In this document: positions 27,073 through 35,598 of the stretch, piece by piece
How positions within the stretch are numbered: position 1 is the stretch's first letter
How the letters are laid out: each line of letters begins with the position of its first letter
Assembly (NCBI RefSeq): GCF_017942225.1
Contig: NZ_JAGKSD010000004.1
Coordinates: forward strand, 62,001-126,000
DNA: 64,000 nucleotides
From: Corynebacterium sp. Marseille-P3884
GTDB taxonomy: Bacteria; Actinomycetota; Actinomycetes; Mycobacteriales; Mycobacteriaceae
Direction of reading: 5' to 3'
The notes under the pieces: generated by a model
What the model was told of the DNA's origin: nothing
Database searches by the model: none
Seen by the model: the letters and a program-made list of their open reading frames with translations, nothing else
Made by a program: the position numbers and the translations under genes

Positions 27073-27078
27073 TAAAGT
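27073..27078 (+). promoter_or_regulatory. -10 hexamer of glycosyltransferase-like gene
   Basis: TAAAGT is followed by 8 nt and ATG 27087. It lies about 30 bp from the opposing menA hexamer, so the two promoters must overlap in their -35 regions. Confidence 0.5.
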
Positions 27079-27086
27079 AACGCTTC

Positions 27087-27965
27087 ATGTGGATCGACTA
27101 TGCCGTCCGCCAGGTCTTGCACACGGCTGGAACGCTCGCTCGCCAGCCGGGCTTGCTCTTGGCCACCCGCGCACGACGCTTGTCGTTTCCTGAGCTCGGC
27201 GATGCTGGTGATCACGACACGGTCATCTCGTTGACCACGCACGGTAAACGCCTGTCCACCGCTGTGTACTGCATCGCGTCCCTGTTGGTGGGTACCCGCC
27301 GTTTGCCGGTCATCCTCTGGCTCGACGAGGACGATTATCACGGACCCTGGCCGAATGGCCTTCACCGCCTGCGCGACCGCGGACTGATCATCCGCTGCTC
27401 CGACGGCAACTACGGCCCGCACACGAAGTACTACGGCACGTTTCAGGAGTTCGCCGGCACAGGCACCCGCGTGATCACTGTCGACGATGACATGATGTAC
27501 CCGCGCTGGTTCGCGGAGAAACTCGTCAACGCCGCCGATGCTGACCCGAACTGTGTGGTCGCCTATCGCGCTCACACGATCACCCTCGACGAGAGCGGCA
27601 TGCGCCCGTACAAGGAGTGGCGCGCGACCCGCTCCACTGCGCCGTCCCCGCGCCACTTCGCCACCGGTGTCTCCGGTGTCGCCTATCCGCCGTCAATGGT
27701 GGACTACGTCGCGGAACAGGGCACCAGCTTCGAGGACAAAGCCCCGCGCGCCGATGACGTGTGGCTCAACCACTGCGCCCTTCGCTCTGGACACCTGGTC
27801 CGCCAGGTCTACCCGCACCCACGCGAGTTCTCCGTCATCCCGGCTAGCCAGCGCGAGGCCCTCGTGCACCACAACCACTGGCGCGGCGGCAATGACGTCC
27901 AGATCGAGGCGACCTACACCGACGAGGACGTGGATAAGCTCCAGGCCGCCGTTCCGGTGGACTGA
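27087..27965 (+). CDS. Glycosyltransferase-like protein with DDD motif
   Basis: A 292-aa soluble protein. After a basic N-terminal segment of about 40 residues it reads TVISLTTHGKRL, LPVILWLDEDDY and GTRVITVDDDMMYPRWF, the last resembling the metal/nucleotide-sugar DxD motif of GT-A glycosyltransferases. A later segment has DDVWLNHCALRSGH. No signal peptide is seen. It probably modifies a cell-envelope glycan or glycolipid, but the acceptor is unknown. It is divergent from menA and stands alone. Confidence 0.65.
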   Translation: MWIDYAVRQVLHTAGTLARQPGLLLATRARRLSFPELGDAGDHDTVISLTTHGKRLSTAVYCIASLLVGTRRLPVILWLDEDDYHGPWPNGLHRLRDRGLIIRCSDGNYGPHTKYYGTFQEFAGTGTRVITVDDDMMYPRWFAEKLVNAADADPNCVVAYRAHTITLDESGMRPYKEWRATRSTAPSPRHFATGVSGVAYPPSMVDYVAEQGTSFEDKAPRADDVWLNHCALRSGHLVRQVYPHPREFSVIPASQREALVHHNHWRGGNDVQIEATYTDEDVDKLQAAVPVD

Positions 27966-28002
27966 GTGTCCGCCGCTCTTATCCCGCCTTCGTGATGCGT
28001 CT

Positions 28003-28097
28003 GAAAAAATCGACACCGGCGCTATCGCGATAGTTTTATAAGTGCAGGTAGAGAGACTTCAAGTTGATTTTGAATAGTATGTCTTGTCGATTTTTTC
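28003..28097. repeat. AT-rich inverted repeat between convergent genes
   Basis: Perfect 13-bp arms (GAAAAAATCGACA at 28003-28015 and its complement at 28085-28097) enclose 69 nt. Inside lies the palindrome CTATCGCGATAG (28022-28033) followed by TTTT, which could terminate the upstream gene. The segment is much richer in A+T than its surroundings. It lies between the glycosyltransferase-like gene and menE, which face each other. It may be a terminator pair, a small RNA, or a trace of a mobile element. Confidence 0.6.
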
Positions 28098-28117
28098 AAT
28101 GAACACCGAGCGTCTGA

Positions 28118-29245
28118 CTAGAACAGCTCGCGCACCGCGATCCGGTCGACCTTGCCCGGCCCGGTAACGGGCATCTCCCTAAGGTGGCGCACATCCTTCG
28201 GCACCTGCCAGCGGGGGAGGTCGTCGAATGCTTCCATCAGGTCGCTGACAGCGGCGGAACCGGTGTAGGCGGCGCAGACCTGGTGGCCGAAGCGGTCGTC
28301 GGGAACGCCGACGACGCAGGCGCCGGTAACACCGTCGAGGCCGAGCATGAATTCCTCGAGGACTTCGGGCTGGAGCTTCAGCCCGCCGGTCTCAATGATG
28401 TTGTCGAGCCGGCCGGTGACGCGGAGAACACCGCGAACCAGCTCACCGGCATCGGACGTGGCGTACCAGCCGGGCTCCGCGAAGACCTCGTGGTCGGGGA
28501 TATTCCGGTAGCCCCGGGCGATCATCGGCCCGCTGAGGTAGATCCGCCCGCCGGTCACACGCACCTTCGCCCCGGCCAGGGGAGTGCCGTCGTAGACGCA
28601 GCCGCCGGCGGTTTCCGATGAGCCGTACGTGGTCACCACGTTGATCCGCAGTTTGGCTGCCGAGGAGAGCATCTTGGGGTTGATGCGTCCGCCGCCGACG
28701 AGGACGGCGCTGAACAGGCGGAGCGCTTCGATACCGGCCAGGGTGCTCATCGCTTTATTCAGCTGCATCGGGGTAAGCGCGGTGTACAAGCGTTCGCCGG
28801 TGGCGGCGAGCTCATCGGCGCGTGCGGCGAACTCGCTGACGCGGAACCCGCCGGTCAAGTCCACGAAGGCTGGCTCGACACCCGCGACCATGCTGCGAAC
28901 GAGGACCTGAAAACCTGCGATGTGGTGTGCGGGCATCGCTAGCAACCACTGGCCCGGCCCACCGAGGAACTGGTGAGTGGCATCGGCGCTGGACACGAGG
29001 TTGACAGGCGTGAGTTCAGCGCCTTTCGGCGTGCCCGTGGACCCGGAGGTCGCCAGCACTGCCGCGACGGAATCATCGATTGACTGGCCCGCACGCATCG
29101 TCGTGCGCAGGGTGTCCGCCCGGTGGCGGTCGTTCTTCGGCACCGGCAGTACCGCGCACTGCCCCGCGATCGCCGCCTCCAGATCCGGCATGATCGCCAG
29201 CGGGTCGGCGAGGTCTACGGGGAGCAGTTCGAGCATGTTCGGCAC
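28118..29245 (-). CDS. menE: O-succinylbenzoate-CoA ligase
   Basis: Activates o-succinylbenzoate with ATP and CoA in menaquinone synthesis. It is an AMP-forming acyl-CoA synthetase: the P-loop-like motif is AVLATSGSTGTPKGAELTPV, followed by TTYGSSETAGGCVYDG and YATSDAGELV, and a C-terminal DRFGHQVCAAY. At 375 aa it is shorter than many MenE enzymes but normal for actinobacteria. The GTG start at 29245 was preferred because TAGGAT lies 7 nt upstream; the ATG at 29254 overlaps that hexamer. Confidence 0.9.
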   Translation of the reverse strand: MPNMLELLPVDLADPLAIMPDLEAAIAGQCAVLPVPKNDRHRADTLRTTMRAGQSIDDSVAAVLATSGSTGTPKGAELTPVNLVSSADATHQFLGGPGQWLLAMPAHHIAGFQVLVRSMVAGVEPAFVDLTGGFRVSEFAARADELAATGERLYTALTPMQLNKAMSTLAGIEALRLFSAVLVGGGRINPKMLSSAAKLRINVVTTYGSSETAGGCVYDGTPLAGAKVRVTGGRIYLSGPMIARGYRNIPDHEVFAEPGWYATSDAGELVRGVLRVTGRLDNIIETGGLKLQPEVLEEFMLGLDGVTGACVVGVPDDRFGHQVCAAYTGSAAVSDLMEAFDDLPRWQVPKDVRHLREMPVTGPGKVDRIAVRELF

Positions 29246-29252
29246 GCGCGTC

Positions 29253-29258
29253 ATCCTA
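29253..29258 (-). promoter_or_regulatory. -10 hexamer of menE promoter
   Basis: On the minus strand TAGGAT is followed by 7 nt and the in-frame GTG at 29245. Confidence 0.5.
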
Positions 29259-29309
29259 GCGCGGCCCTGTCTCCTCCCGTGGGAGGAGGAGCGGGGGCAG
29301 GTGGATGGA

Positions 29310-29315
29310 TAGGCT
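29310..29315 (+). promoter_or_regulatory. -10 hexamer of histidine kinase gene
   Basis: TAGGCT is followed by 7 nt and the in-frame GTG 29323, supporting a leaderless start there and not at ATG 29305. Confidence 0.5.
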
Positions 29316-29322
29316 CGGACGG

Positions 29323-30441
29323 GTGCGTATGAGATCCGGTGAAATTGGGGCGCCCTTGCTGGGGGCTGTGCTGGCGTCGTTGTACACCGCGATGCTGTTC
29401 ACCGGGGATGTGGGGCCGGTTGATTTGATCCAGGCGGCGTTGTCATGGGCGTTCGTGGGGGTGCTGGTGCAGTGGCAGCGCCAGCCCGCGCTCGTGTCGG
29501 CGCTCATCGTGGGGCTGAATTTCGCGTGGGCGGTGTTGTGGATCGCCGCTGCGACGAATATCGGTTACACACCATGGATCGTGCTCGTGCCACTGGCGGT
29601 GTACCTCGCCCGGCGGAAAGTGAGCCGTAGATTCGCGTGGGCGATCGCGGGTGCAGCCGCTGTGTGGTGCATCGTGTCCCCGTTCATGTGGACGTGGGAT
29701 GACCGGCTCGTGCTGTATTACCGCACACCGGTCGATGCAGCATTGATGCTGGCGCTGCATTGGACTGTCCTCGCGATCGCGTACCTTGTAGCGGCGAATG
29801 GTGCGGCCGACGAGGAGGCCAAGGAGAACAAGGCGCGCATGCGGGAGGAGCGCCTGGCGGCGGCACGCGAGGAGGAGCGGCTCAACACGGCACGCGACAT
29901 CCACGATGTCCTGGGGCACTCGCTGACGCTGATCAAGGTGCAGGCGAATGCGGGGCTCGCTGCGGGCACTGAGCGGGAGTCGCTCGAGCTCATCCGGGAC
30001 ACGGCGGGGGACGCGCTTACGGACATCCGCCTGCTGGTCAAGGGGTTGCGTGACGAGGGGCCGGGACTCGCGCCAGCCGCCACAGCGGAGGAGCTTCCAA
30101 CGGTGATCGAGCGTTTCCGTTCCGCTGGCATGGAGGTCGCGCTGGACATGCCGGACTCGCTGAAGATGCCGTCCATCACGGCGCAAGCGGCGAACCGCAT
30201 CATCAGTGAGTCGTTGAACAACGCGGTAAAGCACCAAGATAAGCCCACGGCGCGTGTCACTGTCGCGCAGGAAAAGGAGAATATCGTCGTGAAGATTGAA
30301 TCGACGGGGCGGCCGTCCCCCAATCCGGGGGCGGGCACGGGCATCGTCGGCATGCAGGAGCGCGCGCGTGCCGCGGGAGGCAACATGGATTTCACGCAAG
30401 ACGGCAATACGGTCACCGTGACCGCGAGGTTGAGGGCATAA
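29323..30441 (+). CDS. Sensor histidine kinase (NarL/LiaS type)
   Basis: A membrane sensor of about 372 aa. The first 150 residues form four or five helices with little extracellular sequence, then a coiled linker (ENKARMREERLAAAREEERL). The phosphorylated His is in TARDIHDVLGHSLTLIKVQA (HisKA_3). The ATPase domain is short, with NRIISESLNNAVKHQ (N box) and GTGIVGMQERARAAGG. Lack of an extracellular domain suggests it senses the membrane or its ABC partner. It is followed by its response regulator after 1 nt and then an ABC exporter. Confidence 0.9.
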   Translation: MRMRSGEIGAPLLGAVLASLYTAMLFTGDVGPVDLIQAALSWAFVGVLVQWQRQPALVSALIVGLNFAWAVLWIAAATNIGYTPWIVLVPLAVYLARRKVSRRFAWAIAGAAAVWCIVSPFMWTWDDRLVLYYRTPVDAALMLALHWTVLAIAYLVAANGAADEEAKENKARMREERLAAAREEERLNTARDIHDVLGHSLTLIKVQANAGLAAGTERESLELIRDTAGDALTDIRLLVKGLRDEGPGLAPAATAEELPTVIERFRSAGMEVALDMPDSLKMPSITAQAANRIISESLNNAVKHQDKPTARVTVAQEKENIVVKIESTGRPSPNPGAGTGIVGMQERARAAGGNMDFTQDGNTVTVTARLRA

Positions 30442-30442
30442 G

Positions 30443-31093
30443 ATGCGCGTTTTGCTTGCCGACGATCAACCCATGCTTCTTTCCGCCCTCACCACCATTT
30501 TGAACACGCAGCCGGATATCGAGGTGGTGGCCACCGCCCGAAACGGTGCAGAGGCGATCGAGCAGGCGAAAAATCATGATATCGACGTCGCGGTGCTGGA
30601 TATCCGGATGCCGGTGCTTGACGGGATTTCTGCGGCGCGGCAGATCATGCCGCTGGGGCCGAAGACGATCATGCTGACCACCTTCGACGACGACGCGCTC
30701 GTGCAGGAAGCGATCGAGGCCGGAGTCCACGGATTCTTGCTCAAAGACGCGGAGCCGGACGTGCTTGCCGACGCCGTCCGCACCGTCGCCCGGGGCGAGT
30801 CTGTCCTGTCTAGTGGTGTGACGGGGAGGGTGCTGGAATGGGTGCGGGGTGGCGTCGATAAGCGAAATGCGTTGAGCGATTTTGAACGGCAAGCGATGTC
30901 GCTGCTCACCGGCCGGGAGCTGGAGGTCCTCGCGGAAATCGCGGGTGGGGCGACGAATGCGGAGATCGCGCAACACCTGTTCATCGCGGAATCCACGGTG
31001 AAAACGCACGTGAAGAGCCTGCTTGCCAAACTCGGTGCCCGCGATCGTGTCGCATTGGTTCTCGTGGCGCAGCGGGCGGGTGTCGTGGGATAA
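30443..31093 (+). CDS. Response regulator, NarL/LuxR family
   Basis: A 216-aa regulator paired with the kinase just upstream. The receiver domain has the acidic pair in LLADDQPMLL, the phospho-accepting Asp in VAVLDIRMPVLDG (about residue 53), a Thr in IMLTTFDDD and Lys in FLLKDAEPD. The C-terminal LuxR helix-turn-helix reads LTGRELEVLAEIAGGATNAE followed by AESTVKTHVKSLLAKLG. The likely target is the ABC transporter operon directly downstream; this is inferred from position. Confidence 0.92.
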   Translation: MRVLLADDQPMLLSALTTILNTQPDIEVVATARNGAEAIEQAKNHDIDVAVLDIRMPVLDGISAARQIMPLGPKTIMLTTFDDDALVQEAIEAGVHGFLLKDAEPDVLADAVRTVARGESVLSSGVTGRVLEWVRGGVDKRNALSDFERQAMSLLTGRELEVLAEIAGGATNAEIAQHLFIAESTVKTHVKSLLAKLGARDRVALVLVAQRAGVVG

Positions 31094-31149
31094 AAAGTTC
31101 CTCCCGCGGGGGGATCACACAGCTTGGGGTGCGCAGAAAAATAAAGCGC

Positions 31150-31866
31150 ATGAATTCCTCGCAACTTGCTTGCTCCGACGTATCTGTGAATTTCGGTGGC
31201 CATCAAGCGTTGAAACGTGTGTCGCTGACGACTGTGCCTGGGCGCGTACATGCGCTGCTCGGTCCGAATGGGGCCGGCAAATCGACGTTGATGTCCGTGT
31301 TGCTGGGGCTCATTGAGCCGGACAGCGGCGAGGTGACGCTCATGGGCGAGCCGTTCGAGCGTTCGGGGCTGCGCTTGGTCGGTGCGTCGATCAACGACCC
31401 GGCGTTCTACGGCCACCTCAGTGCACGCGACAATGTGCGGGTCCACACGACATTGCTTGGTCTGCCTGATTCTGAGGCTGACCGGGTGATTGAGCTCGTC
31501 GGCTTGGGTGGTGCGGGCAAGAAGAAAGCGTCGAATTTCTCCACCGGCATGAAGGGGCGTCTCGCGCTGGCGCAGGCACTGCTCGGTGAGCCGCCAGTGC
31601 TGGTGCTCGACGAACCGCAGAACGGTCTCGACCCGGAAGGGATCGCGCACCTGCGTGAGTACTTGAAGGACTATGCCCGCGCCGGGCGCACCGTGCTGGT
31701 CAGCTCGCACCAGCTCGGCGAGGTTCTGCACCTGGCCGACGACGCGACCGTGATTGCCGACGGCACTGTGCGCTTCGCTGGTGAGCTGCGCGAACTCGGG
31801 CCGAATCTGGAGGAGTCCTTCTTCCAGCTCACCCGCGGCACCGCCGCGGCGGGGGAGGTGCGCTAG
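31150..31866 (+). CDS. ABC transporter ATP-binding protein
   Basis: A 238-aa ATPase of the ABC-2/drug-exporter type. Walker A is GPNGAGKSTLMSVL, the signature region is NFSTGMKGRLALAQALL (FSTGM in place of LSGGQ, as in many ABC-2 exporters), and Walker B is PPVLVLDEPQNGLDPEG. The ATG at 31150 is preferred over the GTG at 31129 because the fold begins shortly after it. It forms a transporter with the permease that starts 5 nt after its stop, and is probably controlled by the adjacent two-component system. Confidence 0.9.
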   Translation: MNSSQLACSDVSVNFGGHQALKRVSLTTVPGRVHALLGPNGAGKSTLMSVLLGLIEPDSGEVTLMGEPFERSGLRLVGASINDPAFYGHLSARDNVRVHTTLLGLPDSEADRVIELVGLGGAGKKKASNFSTGMKGRLALAQALLGEPPVLVLDEPQNGLDPEGIAHLREYLKDYARAGRTVLVSSHQLGEVLHLADDATVIADGTVRFAGELRELGPNLEESFFQLTRGTAAAGEVR

Positions 31867-31871
31867 CCACG

Positions 31872-33314
31872 ATGCGCGAATTACGAGCTGAATGGATCCG
31901 CGCAAAAGGGTCCGTCTTGTGGTGGCTTGCTGGTGCCGGCGTGTTGCTGGGAGTGGTGCTTTCCGCGATGTCTGTGGCGGGGACCGTCCAGGACGCCACC
32001 GACATGCTCAACTGGCAGGCATTGCTGGTCACGGGCATGCTCGCGCCGATAGCCGCGCTGTACGCCGGGCTGCTGGAACAGCGGGAGAAACAATCCCGCG
32101 CCGGCGGGACGCTGTGGCGACCGGCATCGAAGCGTGCGACGCGTGCCGCACGCTTGCTGGTCGTGTGGGCCGCACTCGGGCTGTTCTTCCTGCTGGATTT
32201 CGGTGCGACGTGGGCGGTTGCCGCGCTCTTCGGCCTGGATCATGCGCCACGCGTTTTGCTGATCGGGCTTTTCACGTGGGTCGGCTCGCTCGGCGCGGCC
32301 GGTCTCGCCGCCGGGATCAGCCGCCGTTATGGCCTGCTCGCCGCACTCGGCTTCGCTGTCGTCTGGCAGTTCGGCCTCGGCTTCCTTGCGGAGCGCGACT
32401 GGTGGTGGCTCAACCCCGGTGCCTGGTCGATGCGCCTGGTCGTGCCGGCGATGGGCCTGCACATCAACGCAACCCCGCTGGAGGCGGATTCACCGCTGCT
32501 CGACGAATCGCCGTGGCCCGCCTTCGCGCTGTGCGTGCTGCTGGCTGCGGTGGGCATGGCGGTTGCGGTTCTCACCCCGCCGCGGACTTCGCGGGTGCGT
32601 CGTCGGCGCACGACGGTCCATGAGGTCACCGCTCCGGTACCGCGCACTTTCGCCAGCCCGACTGTGAACCGCCCAGCAGGAGCACCACGGCTGGCCGCGC
32701 TACGCGGCCTGCACCGCGCGGCATTGAACCCGGCTGTTGTGGTGTGTGTGGTCCTATCCATGCTGGTCATGCTCTTCGCGTTGCGTTATGACCCGGCTGT
32801 GCGCACGGCGCTTTTCACCTACCTCATTCTTCCCGTTGGCGCGGGTCTTCTGCCAGTACTCGTCTGGCCACAGCTTCGGCCGGCATGGCCACTCATGCAG
32901 ATTGAGCACCCCCGCGTCCGCGCAGCACTGCTCGGCTGGCTGCTCATTGTGGTCGCCCTCGTTGCGCTCGTCGCGGTAGTCACCAGCGGGGCCACGCTTA
33001 TCGACGCCGCCCGCCGCCTCCTCCTCATCTTCCTCACCGGTGGCGCAATGACCTTTATCTCGCTCACCATCACCGCCCGCTGGGGCGTCGGCTGGGCACT
33101 CGCGCTGACGCTCTTTGCCACTATCTTTTCTGTCACCATCGGCGGCGATGTTCTCGCTGAGAGCGCACTCTGGATCATCGCGCCGACAGCGTGGCCGGAG
33201 ACCGCCACCACCTTCATCCGTTGCGCTATAGCGGCCACCGCGGGAGCGGTGGTTTTCGCTGGTAGCGCTGTTATAGCGCACCGCCGGTTGGGCGGGTCTC
33301 CGGCACGTAGCTAG
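31872..33314 (+). CDS. ABC-2-type permease, two fused halves
   Basis: A 480-aa membrane protein with about twelve helices in two blocks of six (about 15-235 and 275-470) separated by a basic, Pro-rich linker (PPRTSRVRRRRTTVHEV). It has no ATPase domain of its own and follows the ATP-binding gene closely. The two blocks look like two permease halves in one chain. Together with the kinase and regulator this resembles actinobacterial stress or peptide-resistance exporters; the substrate is unknown. Confidence 0.75.
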   Translation: MRELRAEWIRAKGSVLWWLAGAGVLLGVVLSAMSVAGTVQDATDMLNWQALLVTGMLAPIAALYAGLLEQREKQSRAGGTLWRPASKRATRAARLLVVWAALGLFFLLDFGATWAVAALFGLDHAPRVLLIGLFTWVGSLGAAGLAAGISRRYGLLAALGFAVVWQFGLGFLAERDWWWLNPGAWSMRLVVPAMGLHINATPLEADSPLLDESPWPAFALCVLLAAVGMAVAVLTPPRTSRVRRRRTTVHEVTAPVPRTFASPTVNRPAGAPRLAALRGLHRAALNPAVVVCVVLSMLVMLFALRYDPAVRTALFTYLILPVGAGLLPVLVWPQLRPAWPLMQIEHPRVRAALLGWLLIVVALVALVAVVTSGATLIDAARRLLLIFLTGGAMTFISLTITARWGVGWALALTLFATIFSVTIGGDVLAESALWIIAPTAWPETATTFIRCAIAATAGAVVFAGSAVIAHRRLGGSPARS

Positions 33315-33345
33315 GGCTTTTTAGGAAGGCTTCTTAGGAAGTGGC

Positions 33346-34299
33346 CTAGTAATAAAACGGGAACTCGTCCCAGTTTGGTGGGCGCTTCTCCAGGAAGGAG
33401 TCGCGGCCTTCCACAGCTTCGTCGGTCATGTACGCCAGGCGGGTGGCTTCGCCGGCGAAGACTTGTTGGCCCATGAGGCCGTCGTCAAGCAAATTGAATG
33501 CGAACTTGAGCATGCGCTGGGCGGTGGGGGACTTGCCGTTGATCTCGCGCGCGGCTTGGATGGCTTCGTTTTCGAGTTCGGCGTGGTCGGCGACGATATT
33601 CACGGCACCCATGCGGTGCATGTCCTCGGCGGAGTAGGTGCGGCCGAGGAAGAAGATCTCGCGGGCGAATTTCTGGCCGACCTGTTTGGCCAGGTAGGCG
33701 GAGCCGTAGCCGCCGTCGAAGGAGCCGACATCGGCGTCGGTCTGCTTGAAGCGGGCTTCCTCGCGGGAGGCGATGGTCATGTCGCACACGACATGGAGGG
33801 AGTGCCCGCCGCCGGCGGCCCAACCGTTAACGACAGCGATGACGACCTTCGGCATGGTGCGGATGAGTCGCTGGACTTCGAGGATGTGTAGGCGGCCGCC
33901 CTCAGCCTTGACCCGGGCTTCGTCGACGTGGTCGGCGGTGGCGGCTTCGACGTCGCCGTCGTGGTTGGTGGCGTACTGGTAGCCGGAGCGACCGCGGATG
34001 CGCTGGTCGCCGCCGGAACAGAACGCCCAGCCGCCGTCCTTCGGGGAGGGGCCGTTGCCGGTGAGCAGCACGACCCCGACGGACGGGTCGCGGCGCGCGT
34101 GGTCGAGCGCGCGGTAGAGCTCGTCGACGGTGTGCGGGCGGAACGCGTTGCGCACCTCCGGGCGGTCGAACGCGATGCGGACAATCCCGTTCGCGCGGCC
34201 CTCGCCCGCGTGGCGGTGGTAGGTGATGTCGGTGAAGTCGAAGCCGTCGACGGTTTCCCACTGGGAGGCGTCGAAGGGCTGGGCGGTGGTGTAGGACAT
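33346..34299 (-). CDS. menB: 1,4-dihydroxy-2-naphthoyl-CoA synthase
   Basis: Closes the second ring of the naphthoquinone from o-succinylbenzoyl-CoA. It belongs to the crotonase fold: VLLTGNGPSPKDGGWAFCSG and GDQRIRGRSGYQY form the substrate pocket, VIAVVNGWAAGGGHSLHVVC the oxyanion hole, and DVGSFDGGYGSAYLAKQVGQ the conserved C-terminal region. It is 317 aa from ATG 34299, supported by a TAATAT box 7 nt upstream; longer in-frame starts are not needed. Confidence 0.95.
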   Translation of the reverse strand: MSYTTAQPFDASQWETVDGFDFTDITYHRHAGEGRANGIVRIAFDRPEVRNAFRPHTVDELYRALDHARRDPSVGVVLLTGNGPSPKDGGWAFCSGGDQRIRGRSGYQYATNHDGDVEAATADHVDEARVKAEGGRLHILEVQRLIRTMPKVVIAVVNGWAAGGGHSLHVVCDMTIASREEARFKQTDADVGSFDGGYGSAYLAKQVGQKFAREIFFLGRTYSAEDMHRMGAVNIVADHAELENEAIQAAREINGKSPTAQRMLKFAFNLLDDGLMGQQVFAGEATRLAYMTDEAVEGRDSFLEKRPPNWDEFPFYY

Positions 34300-34306
34300 G
34301 GCTGCG

Positions 34307-34312
34307 ATATTA
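34307..34312 (-). promoter_or_regulatory. -10 hexamer of menB promoter
   Basis: On the minus strand TAATAT is followed by 7 nt and ATG 34299, a clear leaderless start. Confidence 0.6.
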
Positions 34313-34397
34313 CGTTTCAGCTCGGCAACGAGGGTGGTTTGCTGGGGGTGATACCGTGAGTGCATCACTGTTGTTCCTTGGAAAAAGGAGGACGGTA

Positions 34398-34514
34398 ATG
34401 GAACACGATAGAACCGGCGACGGAGCCTACCGGCCGCTCGGTTTTGTTCGCTATTGCTTGCCGGAAAGCTTCTTCGATCCGTTGTCAGAGGAAGAATTAG
34501 AAGGCTGGGAGTAG
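34398..34514 (+). CDS. 38-residue small protein upstream of menC
   Basis: A short reading frame with a strong ribosome binding site (AAAAAGGAGGA, about 5 nt before the ATG) encodes a 38-aa acidic protein containing RPLGFVRYCLPESFFDPLS and ending in EEELEGWE. It stops 2 nt before the menC GTG, so translation is probably coupled. The sequence is not low-complexity and has aromatic and charged residues spread like a real small protein. I do not recognise it; it could also be a translated leader for menC. Confidence 0.55.
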   Translation: MEHDRTGDGAYRPLGFVRYCLPESFFDPLSEEELEGWE

Positions 34515-34516
34515 AG

Positions 34517-35479
34517 GTGGCGAGCTTAAGGGCAGACGACATTCTCGACCGCGCCCACGTTGTCGCCCTGCCGATGGCGGTGCCGTTCCGCGGAATCACG
34601 ACGCGGGAGGCATTGCTTATCGACGGCCCCGCGGGCTGGGGCGAGTTCGCCCCGTTTGTGGAGTACGGCGATGCGGAGGCAGCGACGTGGCTCGCCGCTG
34701 GGCTCGAGGCGGCGTACGAGGGCTATGGGGATCTCGATATCGGCGACGGCTGGGTGGAAGTCAACGGCACCGTGCCGGCGGTCGACGCGGAGAAGGTGCC
34801 GGAGGTGCTCGAGCGCTACCCGTCGGCGCGCACATTCAAGATCAAGGTCGCAGAAAAAGGGCAGACGCTTGACGACGACGCGGCGAGGGTCGCCGCCGTC
34901 CGCGCCGCGCGGCCGGATGCGGTGCTGCGCGTGGACGCCAACGGTGGCTGGAGCGTCGATGAGGCAGTCCGCGCGGCAGAAGCGCTGGGGGAGTTGGAGT
35001 ACATCGAGCAGCCGTGCGCCACGGTGGAAGAACTCGCGGAGGTGCGCCGGCGCGTGCGCACACCGATTGCGGCGGATGAGTCGATTAGGAAGGTGGCTGA
35101 TCCGTACCGGGTTGCTGAATTTGATGCCGCCGATGTGGCGGTGACCAAGGTGGCACCGCTCGGCGGGGTGCGCAGGCTGATGACCATCAGCGAGGAGCTC
35201 GGATTGAAGCTGACGGTCGCTTCGGCGTTGGACACGGCGGTGGGAATTCACGCCGGGCTTGTCGCGGCGAAAGTGACCGGCTCGCAGGCAGCAGGGCTGG
35301 CTACACAACGGCTGTTCGTCGAGGACGTTGCCGAGCCCTTCGACTTCGCCGACGGACGCATGCGCATCAGTGATGTCGTCCCGGATCCGGACCGGCTCGC
35401 CGAATTGGCCGCGTCGGGGGAGCGCAAAGACTGGTGGTTCGAGCGTGTACAGCGCTGTCTGCCGTATTTGGGGGATTGA
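34517..35479 (+). CDS. menC: o-Succinylbenzoate synthase
   Basis: A dehydratase of the enolase superfamily in menaquinone synthesis. The catalytic lysines and metal ligands are visible: FKIKVAEKG (KxK), VLRVDANGGWSVDEA (Asp), YIEQPCATVEEL (Glu), PIAADESIR (Asp/Glu), and VTKVAPLGG (second-barrel Lys). From GTG 34517, 2 nt after the small-protein stop, it is 320 aa. It is followed by a hairpin with a U-rich tail. Confidence 0.93.
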   Translation: MASLRADDILDRAHVVALPMAVPFRGITTREALLIDGPAGWGEFAPFVEYGDAEAATWLAAGLEAAYEGYGDLDIGDGWVEVNGTVPAVDAEKVPEVLERYPSARTFKIKVAEKGQTLDDDAARVAAVRAARPDAVLRVDANGGWSVDEAVRAAEALGELEYIEQPCATVEELAEVRRRVRTPIAADESIRKVADPYRVAEFDAADVAVTKVAPLGGVRRLMTISEELGLKLTVASALDTAVGIHAGLVAAKVTGSQAAGLATQRLFVEDVAEPFDFADGRMRISDVVPDPDRLAELAASGERKDWWFERVQRCLPYLGD

Positions 35480-35489
35480 ACCGGGCATT

Positions 35490-35526
35490 CCCGAAGTTGG
35501 ATTGGGGTATTTCGGGGGTAATTTTT
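35490..35526 (+). terminator. Probable terminator after menC
   Basis: A CCCGAA / TTCGGG stem with a 15-nt loop is followed closely by ATTTTT. The stem is short, so the strength is uncertain. Confidence 0.45.
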
Positions 35527-35598
35527 CGTCCCTGGTGTAGGTGTGACTTAAGTTATACCTAGAAAACATGTAGTTCCTACCCAGGAAGAGGGCCCGCC

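Noticed and set aside
34300..34599. N-terminal extension of menB
   Set aside because: Family length and the TAATAT box 7 nt before ATG 34299 support the short form; the extension overlaps the small gene upstream of menC.
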